DNA of 13,599 nucleotides from JBDSKH01 sp050245915 (GTDB lineage Bacteria; Actinomycetota; Actinomycetes; Actinomycetales; Microbacteriaceae), in assembly GCA_050245915.1 (NCBI GenBank), contig JBFWWZ010000058.1, forward strand, positions 1-13,599, written 5' to 3'. A program made the translations under genes and the position numbers. Shown piece after piece: positions 1 through 7,194 of this stretch (positions are counted from its first letter, which is position 1; every line of letters starts with the position of its first letter). Below the pieces are notes generated by a model. That model was not told the DNA's origin. It worked only from the letters and a program-made list of their open reading frames with translations, and ran no database searches.

Positions 1-11
1 AAGGAAAGAAC

Positions 12-923
12 ATGTTCACAGCCAGGAACAAGGGCCGGCTCGCCCTCGGTGCAGCCGTGGTCGGGGTGGCATTGGCCCTGTCAGGGTGCGCTACGAGTGA
101 CCCGCTGGACTCCGGTAGCGACCCGGGCACGAGCGAAACGATCACGATCGGTTCGCAGGCGTACTACTCCAACGAGATCATTGCCGAGATCTACGCTCAG
201 GCCCTGGAGGACGCCGGCTTCACCGTTGAACGCAAATTCCAGATCGGGCAGCGTGACGCGTACCTGCCTTCGCTCGAGAGCGGGGAGATCGACCTGTTCC
301 CGGAGTACACGGGCAATCTGCTCCAGTTCTACGACCCCGAGACCACCGCGACCGCGTCTGACGACGTCTACGCCGCACTCGCGGACGCGCTGCCCGAAGG
401 CCTGACGGTACTCGACCAGTCATCGGCCACCGACCAGGACTCGTACAACGTCACGGCGCAGTTCGCCGCCGACAACAACCTCGTCTCGCTCGCGGACCTC
501 GCGAACATCACGGTTCCACTCACCCTCGGTGGGGCGCCCGAGCTCGAGGAGCGCCCCTATGGGCCGGCCGGCCTGCTGTCGAAGTACAGCGTGAGTGTCG
601 GCTTCACCGCCACGGGTGACACCACTGTCGAAGATCTGCTCGCCGGCACCGTCAACATCGCCAACGTCTACAGCGCCGACCCGCGCATCCAGACGGAGGA
701 CCTCGTCACCCTCGAAGACCCGGCAGGTCTGTTCCTCGCCTCTCACGTCGTTCCGCTGGTGAACGCCGAACTCGCCGACTCGCTCGCCGAGGTCATCAAC
801 GCGGTCTCCGCCAAGCTGACCCCCGCCGGACTTGTCGCCCTCAACGTGCAGTCGACGGTCGACCAATTGTCGGCTGCCGACATCGCCACGCAGTGGCTCA
901 CCGAGAACGGCCTGCTCAGCTAA
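12..923 (+). CDS. Glycine betaine/osmoprotectant ABC transporter substrate-binding lipoprotein (OpuCC/ProX type)
   Basis: A 303-residue extracytoplasmic binding protein expected to capture quaternary ammonium osmoprotectants such as glycine betaine, choline or carnitine and pass them to an ABC permease. The N-terminus is a lipoprotein signal: basic start (RNKGR), hydrophobic core and lipobox LSGC, with lipidated Cys26. The mature domain shows OpuCC/ProX signatures: ITIGSQAYYSNEI near residues 45-57, DLFPEYTGNLL at 94-104 and NVYSADPRIQTEDLVTLEDP at about 218-237. These hold the acidic and aromatic residues that form the cation cage in characterised family members. The ATG follows AAGGAAAG with good spacing. 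No permease or ATPase follows, so partners probably lie upstream, outside the window. Length is normal for the family. The ligand is inferred from the family and cannot be read from the sequence. Confidence 0.92.
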   Translation: MFTARNKGRLALGAAVVGVALALSGCATSDPLDSGSDPGTSETITIGSQAYYSNEIIAEIYAQALEDAGFTVERKFQIGQRDAYLPSLESGEIDLFPEYTGNLLQFYDPETTATASDDVYAALADALPEGLTVLDQSSATDQDSYNVTAQFAADNNLVSLADLANITVPLTLGGAPELEERPYGPAGLLSKYSVSVGFTATGDTTVEDLLAGTVNIANVYSADPRIQTEDLVTLEDPAGLFLASHVVPLVNAELADSLAEVINAVSAKLTPAGLVALNVQSTVDQLSAADIATQWLTENGLLS

Positions 924-931
924 CCAGCGCA

Positions 932-965
932 CTCGGGCAGGGGTGGGGCAGCGCCTCTGCCCGAG
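932..965 (+). terminator. Strong GC-rich hairpin after the osmoprotectant lipoprotein gene
   Basis: CTCGGGCAG (932-940) pairs perfectly with CTGCCCGAG (957-965). The stem can extend inward by four more pairs, two of them wobbles, leaving an 8-nt loop. No T-run follows, as is common for actinobacterial terminators. It begins 9 bp after the stop and ends 25 bp before the next ATG. It may terminate or attenuate readthrough, or stabilise the upstream mRNA 3' end. Confidence 0.6.
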
Positions 966-990
966 ATTGCACCCAGTTGGAAGGGAACCA

Positions 991-1668
991 ATGACGAAGC
1001 AGTTGGCGGGTCGGGCTGCGATCGGGAAGGCAACGATACTTCTCGTCCTCCTTCTGAGCGCTGTCGCCGTCGGGATCTTTGTGCCGCTTCCGAGCGTGGA
1101 GGCGATCCAGGCGGCTGCGGCGGGAACGGGCTGGTGGGGCGCTGCCGTGTTCGTGCTCGCCTACGGTCTGGTGACTCTGACCCCGATCCCGAAGAACGTC
1201 GTCAGCGTCGCCGCCGGGCTCACCTGGGGACTGGGTCTCGGCGTCGCACTGGTCTACGCGGGTGCGCTGATCGGGGCAGCGTTGGCCTTCGCCATCGGTC
1301 GGGCGTTGGGCCGCGAAGCGGTTGAACGATTCACGGGCGCCCGGGTCGCCCGAGTCGACGACATTCTGCGGCGACGAGGACTGATGGCGCTGATCGGCGT
1401 TCGGTTGGTGCCGGTACTGCCGTTCACCGTCATCAACTACTCAGCGGGGCTGACAGCCGTGCGGCCCCGCGACTATGCGATCGGCACCATGGTGGGCATT
1501 GTGCCGGGAACCGTCGCCTACGTCGCCGTGGGGGCATTCGGAACCACGCTGGGATGGCCGTTCTACGTTGCCGCTGGCGCGCTGGGCATCCTCACCCTCG
1601 CCGGAGTGGTTTACAGCGTCATCACCCGGCGCACCAGGCGTAGCGCCCGGGCGGGGGCCGCCGAATGA
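991..1668 (+). CDS. TVP38/TMEM64 (SNARE-associated/DedA-superfamily) membrane protein
   Basis: A 225-residue polytopic membrane protein of the SNARE_assoc domain family. Related DedA and TMEM64/TMEM41 proteins are linked to lipid scrambling or lipid-carrier handling; the substrate here is unknown. A hydrophobic anchor lies at about residues 14-33. The core carries LTPIPKNVVSVAAGLTWG (63-80), then a glycine/alanine-rich helix ending GRALGRE (103-109). A second family block, RLVPVLPFTVINYSAGLT (138-155), is followed by GTMVGIVPGT (165-174). The family usually has PFN in the second block; here it is PFT. The ATG at 991 follows GGAAGGGAA; an upstream in-frame extension would run back into the preceding lipoprotein gene and looks non-coding. 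The stop overlaps the next start as ATGA, so translation of the pair is probably coupled. Confidence 0.88.
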   Translation: MTKQLAGRAAIGKATILLVLLLSAVAVGIFVPLPSVEAIQAAAAGTGWWGAAVFVLAYGLVTLTPIPKNVVSVAAGLTWGLGLGVALVYAGALIGAALAFAIGRALGREAVERFTGARVARVDDILRRRGLMALIGVRLVPVLPFTVINYSAGLTAVRPRDYAIGTMVGIVPGTVAYVAVGAFGTTLGWPFYVAAGALGILTLAGVVYSVITRRTRRSARAGAAE

Positions 1669-2294
1669 TCGACGCGCCCCTGCGTCGGGCACTGAGCCGA
1701 CCGCTGGCCGGGCTGGCCCGAATCGTCGACGTCGCCTGGGTGACACCGGACCGGTTGACCGTCGCGGGCTTGGTCGTCGGTGTCGGCAGCGCAATGCTCG
1801 CGGCCGTACAGTGCTGGTGGCTCGCACTAGCTGCCTGGCTGATCTCGCGGCTGCTCGATGGCGTCGATGGCGCGCTGGCACGGCGGCGGAACGCGCGGGA
1901 CCCGACCGCGCGGCCCAGTGAGGCGGGCGGCTTTCTCGACATCACCGCTGATTTCGTCGTGTACGGGGCGACGGTGGTCGGGGTGGCGATCGGCGCCAGC
2001 GTCGGGTTCGGCGCCCCGTGGTGGCCGTTCCTGTTGGTATTGCTGGCGTACTACATCAACGGGGCGACGTTTCTGGCGTACTCGTCGATTGCGGAACGGT
2101 CGGGGCGCCAGATCGACGATGGACGCTCGCTGTCGTTCCTGGGTCGGATCGCGGAGGGCACCGAGACGATCGCGGTGCACTCGCTGTGGCTGATCCTCCC
2201 CGGGGTCGCGTGGCAGATCGCGATCGGGTGGGCCATGCTGGTGGCGGTCAGCGCCGCGCACCGGATGTTCGCCGGCTACCGACTGCTGCGCTGA
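1665..2294 (+). CDS. CDP-alcohol phosphatidyltransferase family membrane protein
   Basis: A 209-residue integral membrane enzyme expected to transfer a phosphatidyl (or other CMP-linked) group from a CDP-alcohol to an acceptor alcohol in phospholipid synthesis. The signature metal-binding motif is present: D65-G-V-D68-G69-A-L-A72-R73, then G88-x3-D92-x3-D96. All four aspartates and the AR pair are intact, so it should be active. The GGFLDI wording resembles the Escherichia coli YnjF subgroup rather than PgsA or Pss. The gap between AR and the following G is 14 residues instead of the usual 8-9, which points to a short insertion. Several hydrophobic segments follow (about 98-120, 122-142, 167-200). 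The start overlaps the TVP38 stop by 4 bp. The stop is 7 bp from that of the convergent oxidoreductase. The acceptor alcohol cannot be told. Confidence 0.88.
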   Translation: MIDAPLRRALSRPLAGLARIVDVAWVTPDRLTVAGLVVGVGSAMLAAVQCWWLALAAWLISRLLDGVDGALARRRNARDPTARPSEAGGFLDITADFVVYGATVVGVAIGASVGFGAPWWPFLLVLLAYYINGATFLAYSSIAERSGRQIDDGRSLSFLGRIAEGTETIAVHSLWLILPGVAWQIAIGWAMLVAVSAAHRMFAGYRLLR

Positions 2295-2301
2295 GCGCGG
2301 C

Positions 2302-3702
2302 CTACCCCACGACCAGGGCCCGGATTCTCCGCAGAAGCCGGATCGCCCCCGCGACCAGACCCCGACCGAGGCGGTGCCGCACATCCTGGATGGCTGCGTT
2401 CCAGAGCGGGTCGTTGTAGGTGGGATAGGGATGGATGGCGCTCGCGACACTGCTCGTCGACAACCCCGCGTGGACGGCGAGAGTGAGTTCGCCGACCGTT
2501 TCGCCGGCACGGGGACCCACGATGGTTCCGCCGAGAATCTTGCCGCGCCGATCGACGACGATCTGCGCGAATCCCGTGGTGTCCGACTCGGTGATCGCCC
2601 GATCCGAGTGCTGGTGGTGCTGAGTGACCACGTGGTGGCGGTCCGGATCCGCACCGGCACCCTGGACGCCCACGGCAGCGACTTCGGGAGATGTGAAGGT
2701 GACGCGAGGGATCACCCGCGTCTCGGCTCGGCGCCGCAGCCCCAGAATCGCGTTGGTTGCCGCAACGCTGCCGTTGACTCCGGCGGTGTGGGTGAACTGC
2801 GGCAATCCGCTGATGTCGCCGGCCGCCCAGATTCTGCGGTTGCTGGTTCTGAGAGCCCGGTCGATGCGAACGAACCCGGCATCGTCGGTAGCGACGCCGG
2901 CGGCCGGAAGGTTCAGCTCGGCGGCACTCGGTGTGCGGCCGAGTGCGGCGAGCAACCGGTCGAAGGAGAGCGTTTGACCGTCGTCGAGCGTGAGGGTGCC
3001 AGACAGTCGGTCGGGGGAACTGGCGGCAACGGCGGTGCGTCCGGTGAGAATCGTCACCCCATCGGCGAGAAGCGCGTCGTGGATGATGCGGGATGCCGCA
3101 ACGTCTTCCTTGGGCAGGATCCGCGGCCCGCGCTGGACGATCGTGACCTGTGAACCGAGGCGTGCCATCGCCTGTCCGAGTTCGCAGCCGATGGCTCCGC
3201 CGCCGAGAATCACCAGTTTCGCCGGGAGTTCGCGGAGCTCCCAGAAGGACTCGCTGGTCAGCACCTGCAACCCGTCAGCGCCGGCAAAATGCGGGGTCGC
3301 GGGCGTGGTGCCGGTGGCGATGACCGCCTGCCGGAAACGCGTCTCTACACCGTCGACCGACAGGGATCGCGGAGACAGGAACCGCGCGCTGCCATCGGCG
3401 ACCGCGACGCCTTCCGACTCGAGGGCTTCGCGGGAATCGACCGGCTCGATCGTGTGGATGGCCTCGTGAACCCGCTGCATGGTGGCGGCGAAGTCGACCG
3501 GGCCGAGCACGGACGACCTGTCGTGTGCGGCGGCGATGAGGGTCTTCGAGGGCACGCATCCGGTCCAGAGGCAGTCGCCCCCGAGACGGTCCTTCTCGAC
3601 GAGGAGCACGCGGGCACCGAAACCGGCCGCCGTCTTGCTGGCCACGAGACCCGCACTGCCTCCGCCGACGACGACCAGATCCCATGTTCCCAACTCAGTC
3701 AT
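2302..3702 (-). CDS. FAD-dependent pyridine nucleotide-disulfide oxidoreductase (mercuric reductase/lipoamide dehydrogenase-like)
   Basis: A 466-residue class I disulfide oxidoreductase that should use NAD(P)H and FAD to reduce a disulfide or similar substrate. It shows the FAD-binding VVGGGSAG (11-18), redox-active GGDCLWTGCVPSK with Cys44 and Cys49, NAD(P)-binding ILGGGAIGCELG (165-176), the second FAD motif IWAAGDI (291-297) and a C-terminal dimerisation domain. In lipoamide dehydrogenase the C-terminus has HxHPTxxE; here it reads HPYPTYND (424-431), so the base His is Tyr and the Glu is Asp. It also lacks the N-terminal metal-binding domain and C-terminal Cys pair of true MerA. It is therefore neither classical Lpd nor MerA. 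Start 3702 is chosen because GGAGAGG precedes that ATG; the frame stays open to 3783 but the extra 27 residues look unrelated to the family. It is convergent with the TVP38/CDP-alcohol transferase pair. Confidence 0.88.
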   Translation of the reverse strand: MTELGTWDLVVVGGGSAGLVASKTAAGFGARVLLVEKDRLGGDCLWTGCVPSKTLIAAAHDRSSVLGPVDFAATMQRVHEAIHTIEPVDSREALESEGVAVADGSARFLSPRSLSVDGVETRFRQAVIATGTTPATPHFAGADGLQVLTSESFWELRELPAKLVILGGGAIGCELGQAMARLGSQVTIVQRGPRILPKEDVAASRIIHDALLADGVTILTGRTAVAASSPDRLSGTLTLDDGQTLSFDRLLAALGRTPSAAELNLPAAGVATDDAGFVRIDRALRTSNRRIWAAGDISGLPQFTHTAGVNGSVAATNAILGLRRRAETRVIPRVTFTSPEVAAVGVQGAGADPDRHHVVTQHHQHSDRAITESDTTGFAQIVVDRRGKILGGTIVGPRAGETVGELTLAVHAGLSTSSVASAIHPYPTYNDPLWNAAIQDVRHRLGRGLVAGAIRLLRRIRALVVG

Positions 3703-3756
3703 GCCGGCCTCTCCGTAGCGCGATCCGATATCCGCCACCCCAGTTGTAGCAACGCT

Positions 3757-3807
3757 CGGTGACCTCGTACGGTGACCGATCACACAGACCGGCCATCCCG
3801 GTCACCG
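3757..3807. promoter_or_regulatory. Clustered GGTNACC repeats in a divergent intergenic region
   Basis: CGGTGACC occurs twice as a direct repeat (3757-3764 and 3770-3777, 13-bp period). Its exact reverse complement GGTCACCG occurs at 3800-3807. The shared GGTNACC heptamer is itself palindromic. The cluster lies in the 137-bp gap between the divergent oxidoreductase and GH15 genes, so it could be an operator for either or both. A fourth GGTGACC lies at 3899-3905 inside the GH15 gene. No regulator is assigned. Confidence 0.35.
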
Positions 3808-3839
3808 TAGCCTTCGACAATGACAGGTTCAGGTGCCCC

Positions 3840-5663
3840 GTGAGCGAGGTTCCGATCGCCGACCATGCACTGCTCTCGGACCGGCACTCCGCCGCTCTGG
3901 TGACCCGAGACGGAACGATCGTCTGGTTGTGTTTTCCCCGATTCGACAGCGAGTCCGTTTTCGCGTCGATCCTCGACGACGACGCAGGTCATTGGTCGAT
4001 TGGCCCGGTCGACCCCGCCACGTCGACTCGGAGTTACGTCGAGGGGACGATGGTGCTGCAGACATCCTTCGACACGCCCGATGGCACCGTCGAATTGCTG
4101 GATGCTCTGGAGCTCGGCGACTCGACCGACCCTCATCGTCTCGGTGAACATTCCCCCCACGTCGTTCTGAGAGGCGTGCGGTGCACGCGGGGACGGGTGA
4201 CGATCGAGATGGTCTGCCGCCTGCGCCCGGAATACGGTCTGGTCGTGCCGGTGCTCACCGAGGTCGACTCCGGCGTCGCTGCCATCGGCGGGTCGGGACA
4301 GTTCACCGTGTCGCTCCCGGAGCGCGGACACCTCATCGACGGGGAGATCCGGCTTCGCATGACCCTGAACGCCGGGGACCAGCACTTCTTCGCCTTGCAG
4401 CGGACCGGTCTCGGACGACCATTGCCGAGCGCCTACGCCCAAGACGACATCGGCCGGGCCATGGCAGCCACCGTCGAGAGGTGGCAGGAATGGTCGGCAA
4501 TCCACCAGAGCTACGACGGGCCGTGGCGTGACCTCGTTCATACCTCAGGCCGGGTGCTGCAGGCATTGAGCTACCAGCCGACCGGAGCGATCGTCGCGGC
4601 CGCCACGACATCCCTGCCCGAGATCGTCGGCGGCGAACGCAACTGGGACTACCGCTACTCCTGGGTGCGCGACGCGAGCTTCACGATGAAGGCTCTCTGG
4701 GTCGCGGCGTGTCCGGACGAAGCTCACGAGTTCTTCGACTTCGTGACGGCGGCTGCAGCTCACTCGCGGCCGGACAAGCATTTGCAGATCATGTTCGGGA
4801 TCGGAGGCGAACACGATCTGTCGGAGCGCGTGCTGCCCCAGCTGCGCGGGTGGCGCTCGACCGGTCCGGTTCGTGTCGGAAACGGCGCCTGGAATCAGCC
4901 GCAGCTGGATGTCTACGGTGAGGTTCTCGACGCGGCGTTCCGGCTCCGTGACCAGCTGGGAGACATCAAGCCCTCCCTCCGGGTCTTTCTGATCGCGCTC
5001 GCCGACGCGGCCGCGAGCCAGTGGGAGAAGCCGGACAATGGCATCTGGGAGGTCCGAGGGGCCCCGCGACACTTCCTGTACTCAAAGCTGATGTGCTGGG
5101 TCGCCCTCGATCGCGCGGTCGCCATGGCCGACCAACTGGAATCGACCGACCGGATCCCCGAATGGTCGACGATGGCCGACCGCATCCGGGGCGTCATCCT
5201 CGAGCGGGGTTGGAACGAGCAGGCGGGCGCCTACACGCAGTCGTTCGGATCGCCGGAGCTCGACGCTTCGTCGCTCATGATGCCGATCGTCGGGTTCCTA
5301 CCCGCCTCGGATCCACGCATGCTGTCCACGATGGACGCCATTCTCGACCGGCTTACCGATCCCCACGGTTTGGTCTTCCGCTACCGGACAGAGGCCGGGC
5401 TCGATGGCGTCACCGGCGACGAGGGAACCTTTCTGCTGTGCTCCTTCTGGCTCGCCCAAGCCCTCGCCGAGGCGGGCCGGGTGGAACGGGCCACCGAGGT
5501 CTTCGAAGCCGCGATCGGCCACATCAACGATGTCGGCCTCCTCGCCGAAGAGGTCGATCCCGTGACGGGCGAGCAGTTGGGCAACTTTCCCCAAGCGTTC
5601 AGCCACGTGGGGCTGGTCAATGCGGCGTGGGCGATCCACCGAGCCAGCTCCGGCCCTGTGTGA
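3840..5663 (+). CDS. Glycoside hydrolase family 15 protein (glucoamylase/trehalase-like)
   Basis: A 607-residue inverting alpha-glycosidase. Bacterial GH15 members of this form hydrolyse trehalose, malto-oligosaccharides or related alpha-glucans; the substrate here is undetermined. The N-terminal beta-sandwich opens with IADHALLSDRHSAALV and WLCFPRFDSESVF (29-41), both typical. The (alpha/alpha)6 barrel has the hallmark ERNWDYRYSWVRDA (266-279). The probable catalytic Glu residues are E404 in NGIWEVRG (general acid) and E528 in DEGTFLLCSFW (general base). The C-terminal NFPQAFSHVGLVNAA (582-596) is also standard. There is no signal peptide, so the enzyme is cytoplasmic. I choose the GTG at 3840, preceded by an AGG-type site, because family proteins begin just before the IADHALLSDR block; an in-frame GTG at 3759 would add 27 unrelated residues. 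With osmoprotectant uptake nearby, a role in trehalose turnover is possible but inferred. Confidence 0.9.
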   Translation: MSEVPIADHALLSDRHSAALVTRDGTIVWLCFPRFDSESVFASILDDDAGHWSIGPVDPATSTRSYVEGTMVLQTSFDTPDGTVELLDALELGDSTDPHRLGEHSPHVVLRGVRCTRGRVTIEMVCRLRPEYGLVVPVLTEVDSGVAAIGGSGQFTVSLPERGHLIDGEIRLRMTLNAGDQHFFALQRTGLGRPLPSAYAQDDIGRAMAATVERWQEWSAIHQSYDGPWRDLVHTSGRVLQALSYQPTGAIVAAATTSLPEIVGGERNWDYRYSWVRDASFTMKALWVAACPDEAHEFFDFVTAAAAHSRPDKHLQIMFGIGGEHDLSERVLPQLRGWRSTGPVRVGNGAWNQPQLDVYGEVLDAAFRLRDQLGDIKPSLRVFLIALADAAASQWEKPDNGIWEVRGAPRHFLYSKLMCWVALDRAVAMADQLESTDRIPEWSTMADRIRGVILERGWNEQAGAYTQSFGSPELDASSLMMPIVGFLPASDPRMLSTMDAILDRLTDPHGLVFRYRTEAGLDGVTGDEGTFLLCSFWLAQALAEAGRVERATEVFEAAIGHINDVGLLAEEVDPVTGEQLGNFPQAFSHVGLVNAAWAIHRASSGPV

Positions 5664-5695
5664 ACCAACACACAGAATCGCGGCCGCCCCGGTCA

Positions 5696-5701
5696 TATCG
5701 T
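5696..5701 (+). promoter_or_regulatory. Candidate -10 box for a leaderless transcript
   Basis: TATCGT fits the actinobacterial TANNNT -10 consensus and ends 6 nt before the A of the flavoprotein ATG at 5708. That is the spacing expected if transcription starts on the start codon. Only GAAG directly abutting the ATG resembles a ribosome-binding site, which favours leaderless translation. No clear -35 is visible. The call rests on spacing and consensus only. Confidence 0.3.
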
Positions 5702-5707
5702 TCGAAG

Positions 5708-6430
5708 ATGACGGAAGACGTGCCGGACTTCGCGGACTTGAGCGCCCTCTACATCAACTGCACGCTCAAGCGGAGCCCAGAGCTCAGCCACACCGAAGGC
5801 CTGATGGACCGCAGCATCGCGCTGATGAGGAAACTCGGGGCGTCGGTCGACTATCTGCGGCTCATCGACCATGCCGTCGCGACCGGCGTCTACCCGGACA
5901 TGCGCGGGCACGGCTGGGCCGAGGATGCCTGGCCGGAGCAGATCTGGCCCCGAATTCGCGATGCGGACATCCTGGTGATCGGCGGGCCGCTCTGGTTGGG
6001 CGACAACTCGTCCGTCGCCCGGCAGCTCGTGGAGCGCCTCTACGCGATGAGCGGCCTGTTCAACGATCGCGGCCAGTACATCTACTACGGCAAGACCGCA
6101 GGGGTGCTGATTACCGGCAATGAGGATGGCGTCAAGCACGGGGCCATGTCCCTGCTCTACAGCCTGCAGCACATCGGTTTCGTCATCCCCCCGGCGGCCG
6201 ACGCCGGGTGGATCGGCGAAGTCGGGCCCGGCCCGAGCTACCTCGACCCGGGATCGGGTGGTCCCGAGAATGACTTCACCAACCGCAACACCACGTTCAT
6301 GACCTGGAATCTGTTGCACCTGGCCCGAATGCTCAAGGATGCCGGCGGGATCCCGGCGCACGGCAACCTGCGTCAGGAGTGGAATGCGGGCGAGCGGTTC
6401 GGGTTCGACGCCAACCCCGAGTATCGATGA
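5708..6430 (+). CDS. Flavodoxin-fold NAD(P)H-dependent FMN reductase family protein
   Basis: A 240-residue cytoplasmic flavoprotein of the NADPH-dependent FMN reductase/flavodoxin-like superfamily. The first strand ALYINCTLKRSPELSHTEGL (13-32) ends in a phosphate-binding loop for FMN. ADILVIGGPLWLGDNSSVARQLVERL (86-111) forms the second flavin-contact loop. TAGVLITGNEDGVKHGAMSLLYSLQHIGFVIPP (130-162) is a conserved core of this subfamily. It probably reduces a quinone, nitro compound or similar acceptor; the substrate cannot be named. A much longer in-frame reading runs upstream through the GH15 gene and is rejected as shadow; the ATG at 5708 is the first that opens the domain. The last codons overlap the methyltransferase start as ATGA, so the two genes are probably coupled. 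It starts 44 bp after the GH15 stop. Confidence 0.85.
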   Translation: MTEDVPDFADLSALYINCTLKRSPELSHTEGLMDRSIALMRKLGASVDYLRLIDHAVATGVYPDMRGHGWAEDAWPEQIWPRIRDADILVIGGPLWLGDNSSVARQLVERLYAMSGLFNDRGQYIYYGKTAGVLITGNEDGVKHGAMSLLYSLQHIGFVIPPAADAGWIGEVGPGPSYLDPGSGGPENDFTNRNTTFMTWNLLHLARMLKDAGGIPAHGNLRQEWNAGERFGFDANPEYR

Positions 6431-7059
6431 GCCGAGTGCCGATGAGCTGGATCTACGACCGCGGTGCCGGCCTGTACGACGTTCTCTCCGGTGAGGCGCT
6501 GATCTATCGGCGGGGTCGCGAAGCCGGGGTTCACCTCCTGAGCCTTCGGCCGGGGGAGACGGTGTTGGATGTCGGGTGCGGCACCGGGCTGAACTTCCCG
6601 TTGCTGATTGAGGCGGTCGGGGCGACCGGGCGGGTCATCGGGCTCGATCGGAGCGCCGCAATGCTCGAGGTCGCCGACAAACGAGTCACGAAGCACGGGT
6701 GGTCGAACGTGACCACCGTGCACGCGGACGCGACGGACTTCACCGTGATCGACGTCGGTGTCGGCCGGGTGGATGCGGTCATCGCGACCTATTCACTGAG
6801 TGTCATCGACGACTGGTCCGCCGCGTGGGACCGCATGCGCGACCTCCTGCGTTCCGGGGGCCGGGCCGCGATCGTCGACATGCAACGCCCGACCGGGGCG
6901 GCAACGGTCTTGGGCCCGCTGGCGCAGCTAGCGTGCTGGGTGGGGCGGTCCGACATCGACGCCCACCCGTGGAATGTGCTGCAGACGTCCGGCGACGACT
7001 ACCGAGAAGTCATCGTTCGCGGCGGGCACGTCGTGGCGGCCGCCGCGACGATCCCCTAG
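6427..7059 (+). CDS. Class I SAM-dependent methyltransferase
   Basis: A 210-residue Rossmann-fold methyltransferase. The SAM-binding motif I is VLDVGCGTGLNF (47-58). An acidic residue ending strand 2 lies in RVIGLDRSAAML (69-80), and HADATDF (99-105) and DAVIATYSLSVIDDW (116-130) supply motifs II-III. The pre-domain WIYDRGAGLYDVLSGEALIYRRGR resembles UbiE/COQ5-like small-molecule or lipid methyltransferases. The acceptor is unknown. The start at 6427 overlaps the flavoprotein stop by 4 bp (ATGA), which favours it over ATG 6442. The C-terminus is a short hydrophobic tail (HVVAAAATIP). Pairing with a flavin reductase suggests sequential modification of one substrate, such as a quinone or lipid; this is inference. 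A 135-bp gap separates it from the next gene, so the pair probably ends its transcript here. Confidence 0.87.
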   Translation: MSRVPMSWIYDRGAGLYDVLSGEALIYRRGREAGVHLLSLRPGETVLDVGCGTGLNFPLLIEAVGATGRVIGLDRSAAMLEVADKRVTKHGWSNVTTVHADATDFTVIDVGVGRVDAVIATYSLSVIDDWSAAWDRMRDLLRSGGRAAIVDMQRPTGAATVLGPLAQLACWVGRSDIDAHPWNVLQTSGDDYREVIVRGGHVVAAAATIP

Positions 7060-7194
7060 CTATTCCTAACCGGCCACATCCCGCTGCACGCTCGATCCGG
7101 TTTCGCGTTGTGTGTCCCAGGTCGCAGAAGGCGGTTCGGGTGCGGCAGTACCGTCAGGCGTTGTTACACACCCCTGCTTGAAAGGACTTCAACG

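Noticed and set aside
1827..2660. Minus-strand open frame across the CDP-alcohol transferase and the oxidoreductase 3' end
   Set aside because: Arg/Ser/Pro-rich shadow with no motif, overlapping two well-supported genes.
2374..3153. Plus-strand open frame opposite the FAD oxidoreductase
   Set aside because: Antisense shadow; the minus-strand reading has all FAD, NAD and redox motifs.
2302..3702. Calling the oxidoreductase a true mercuric reductase in a mer operon with the MerR-type gene
   Set aside because: It lacks MerA's C-terminal cysteines and metal-binding domain; no MerT/MerP is present, and the MerR-type protein has no cysteine and lies 9 kb away.
3759..3839. Longer GH15 start at GTG 3759
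   Set aside because: The added 27 residues do not resemble GH15 N-termini and would include the GGTNACC repeats; GTG 3840 fits the family start.
5021..5707. In-frame upstream extension of the flavoprotein through the GH15 gene
   Set aside because: The extension is Arg-rich shadow of GH15 coding sequence; the flavodoxin fold begins just after ATG 5708.
7103..7175. GTGTGT/ACACAC inverted pairing upstream of the small membrane protein as a Crp-type operator
   Set aside because: The arms are about 50 bp apart and do not match TGTGA-N6-TCACA; they look like chance repeats.
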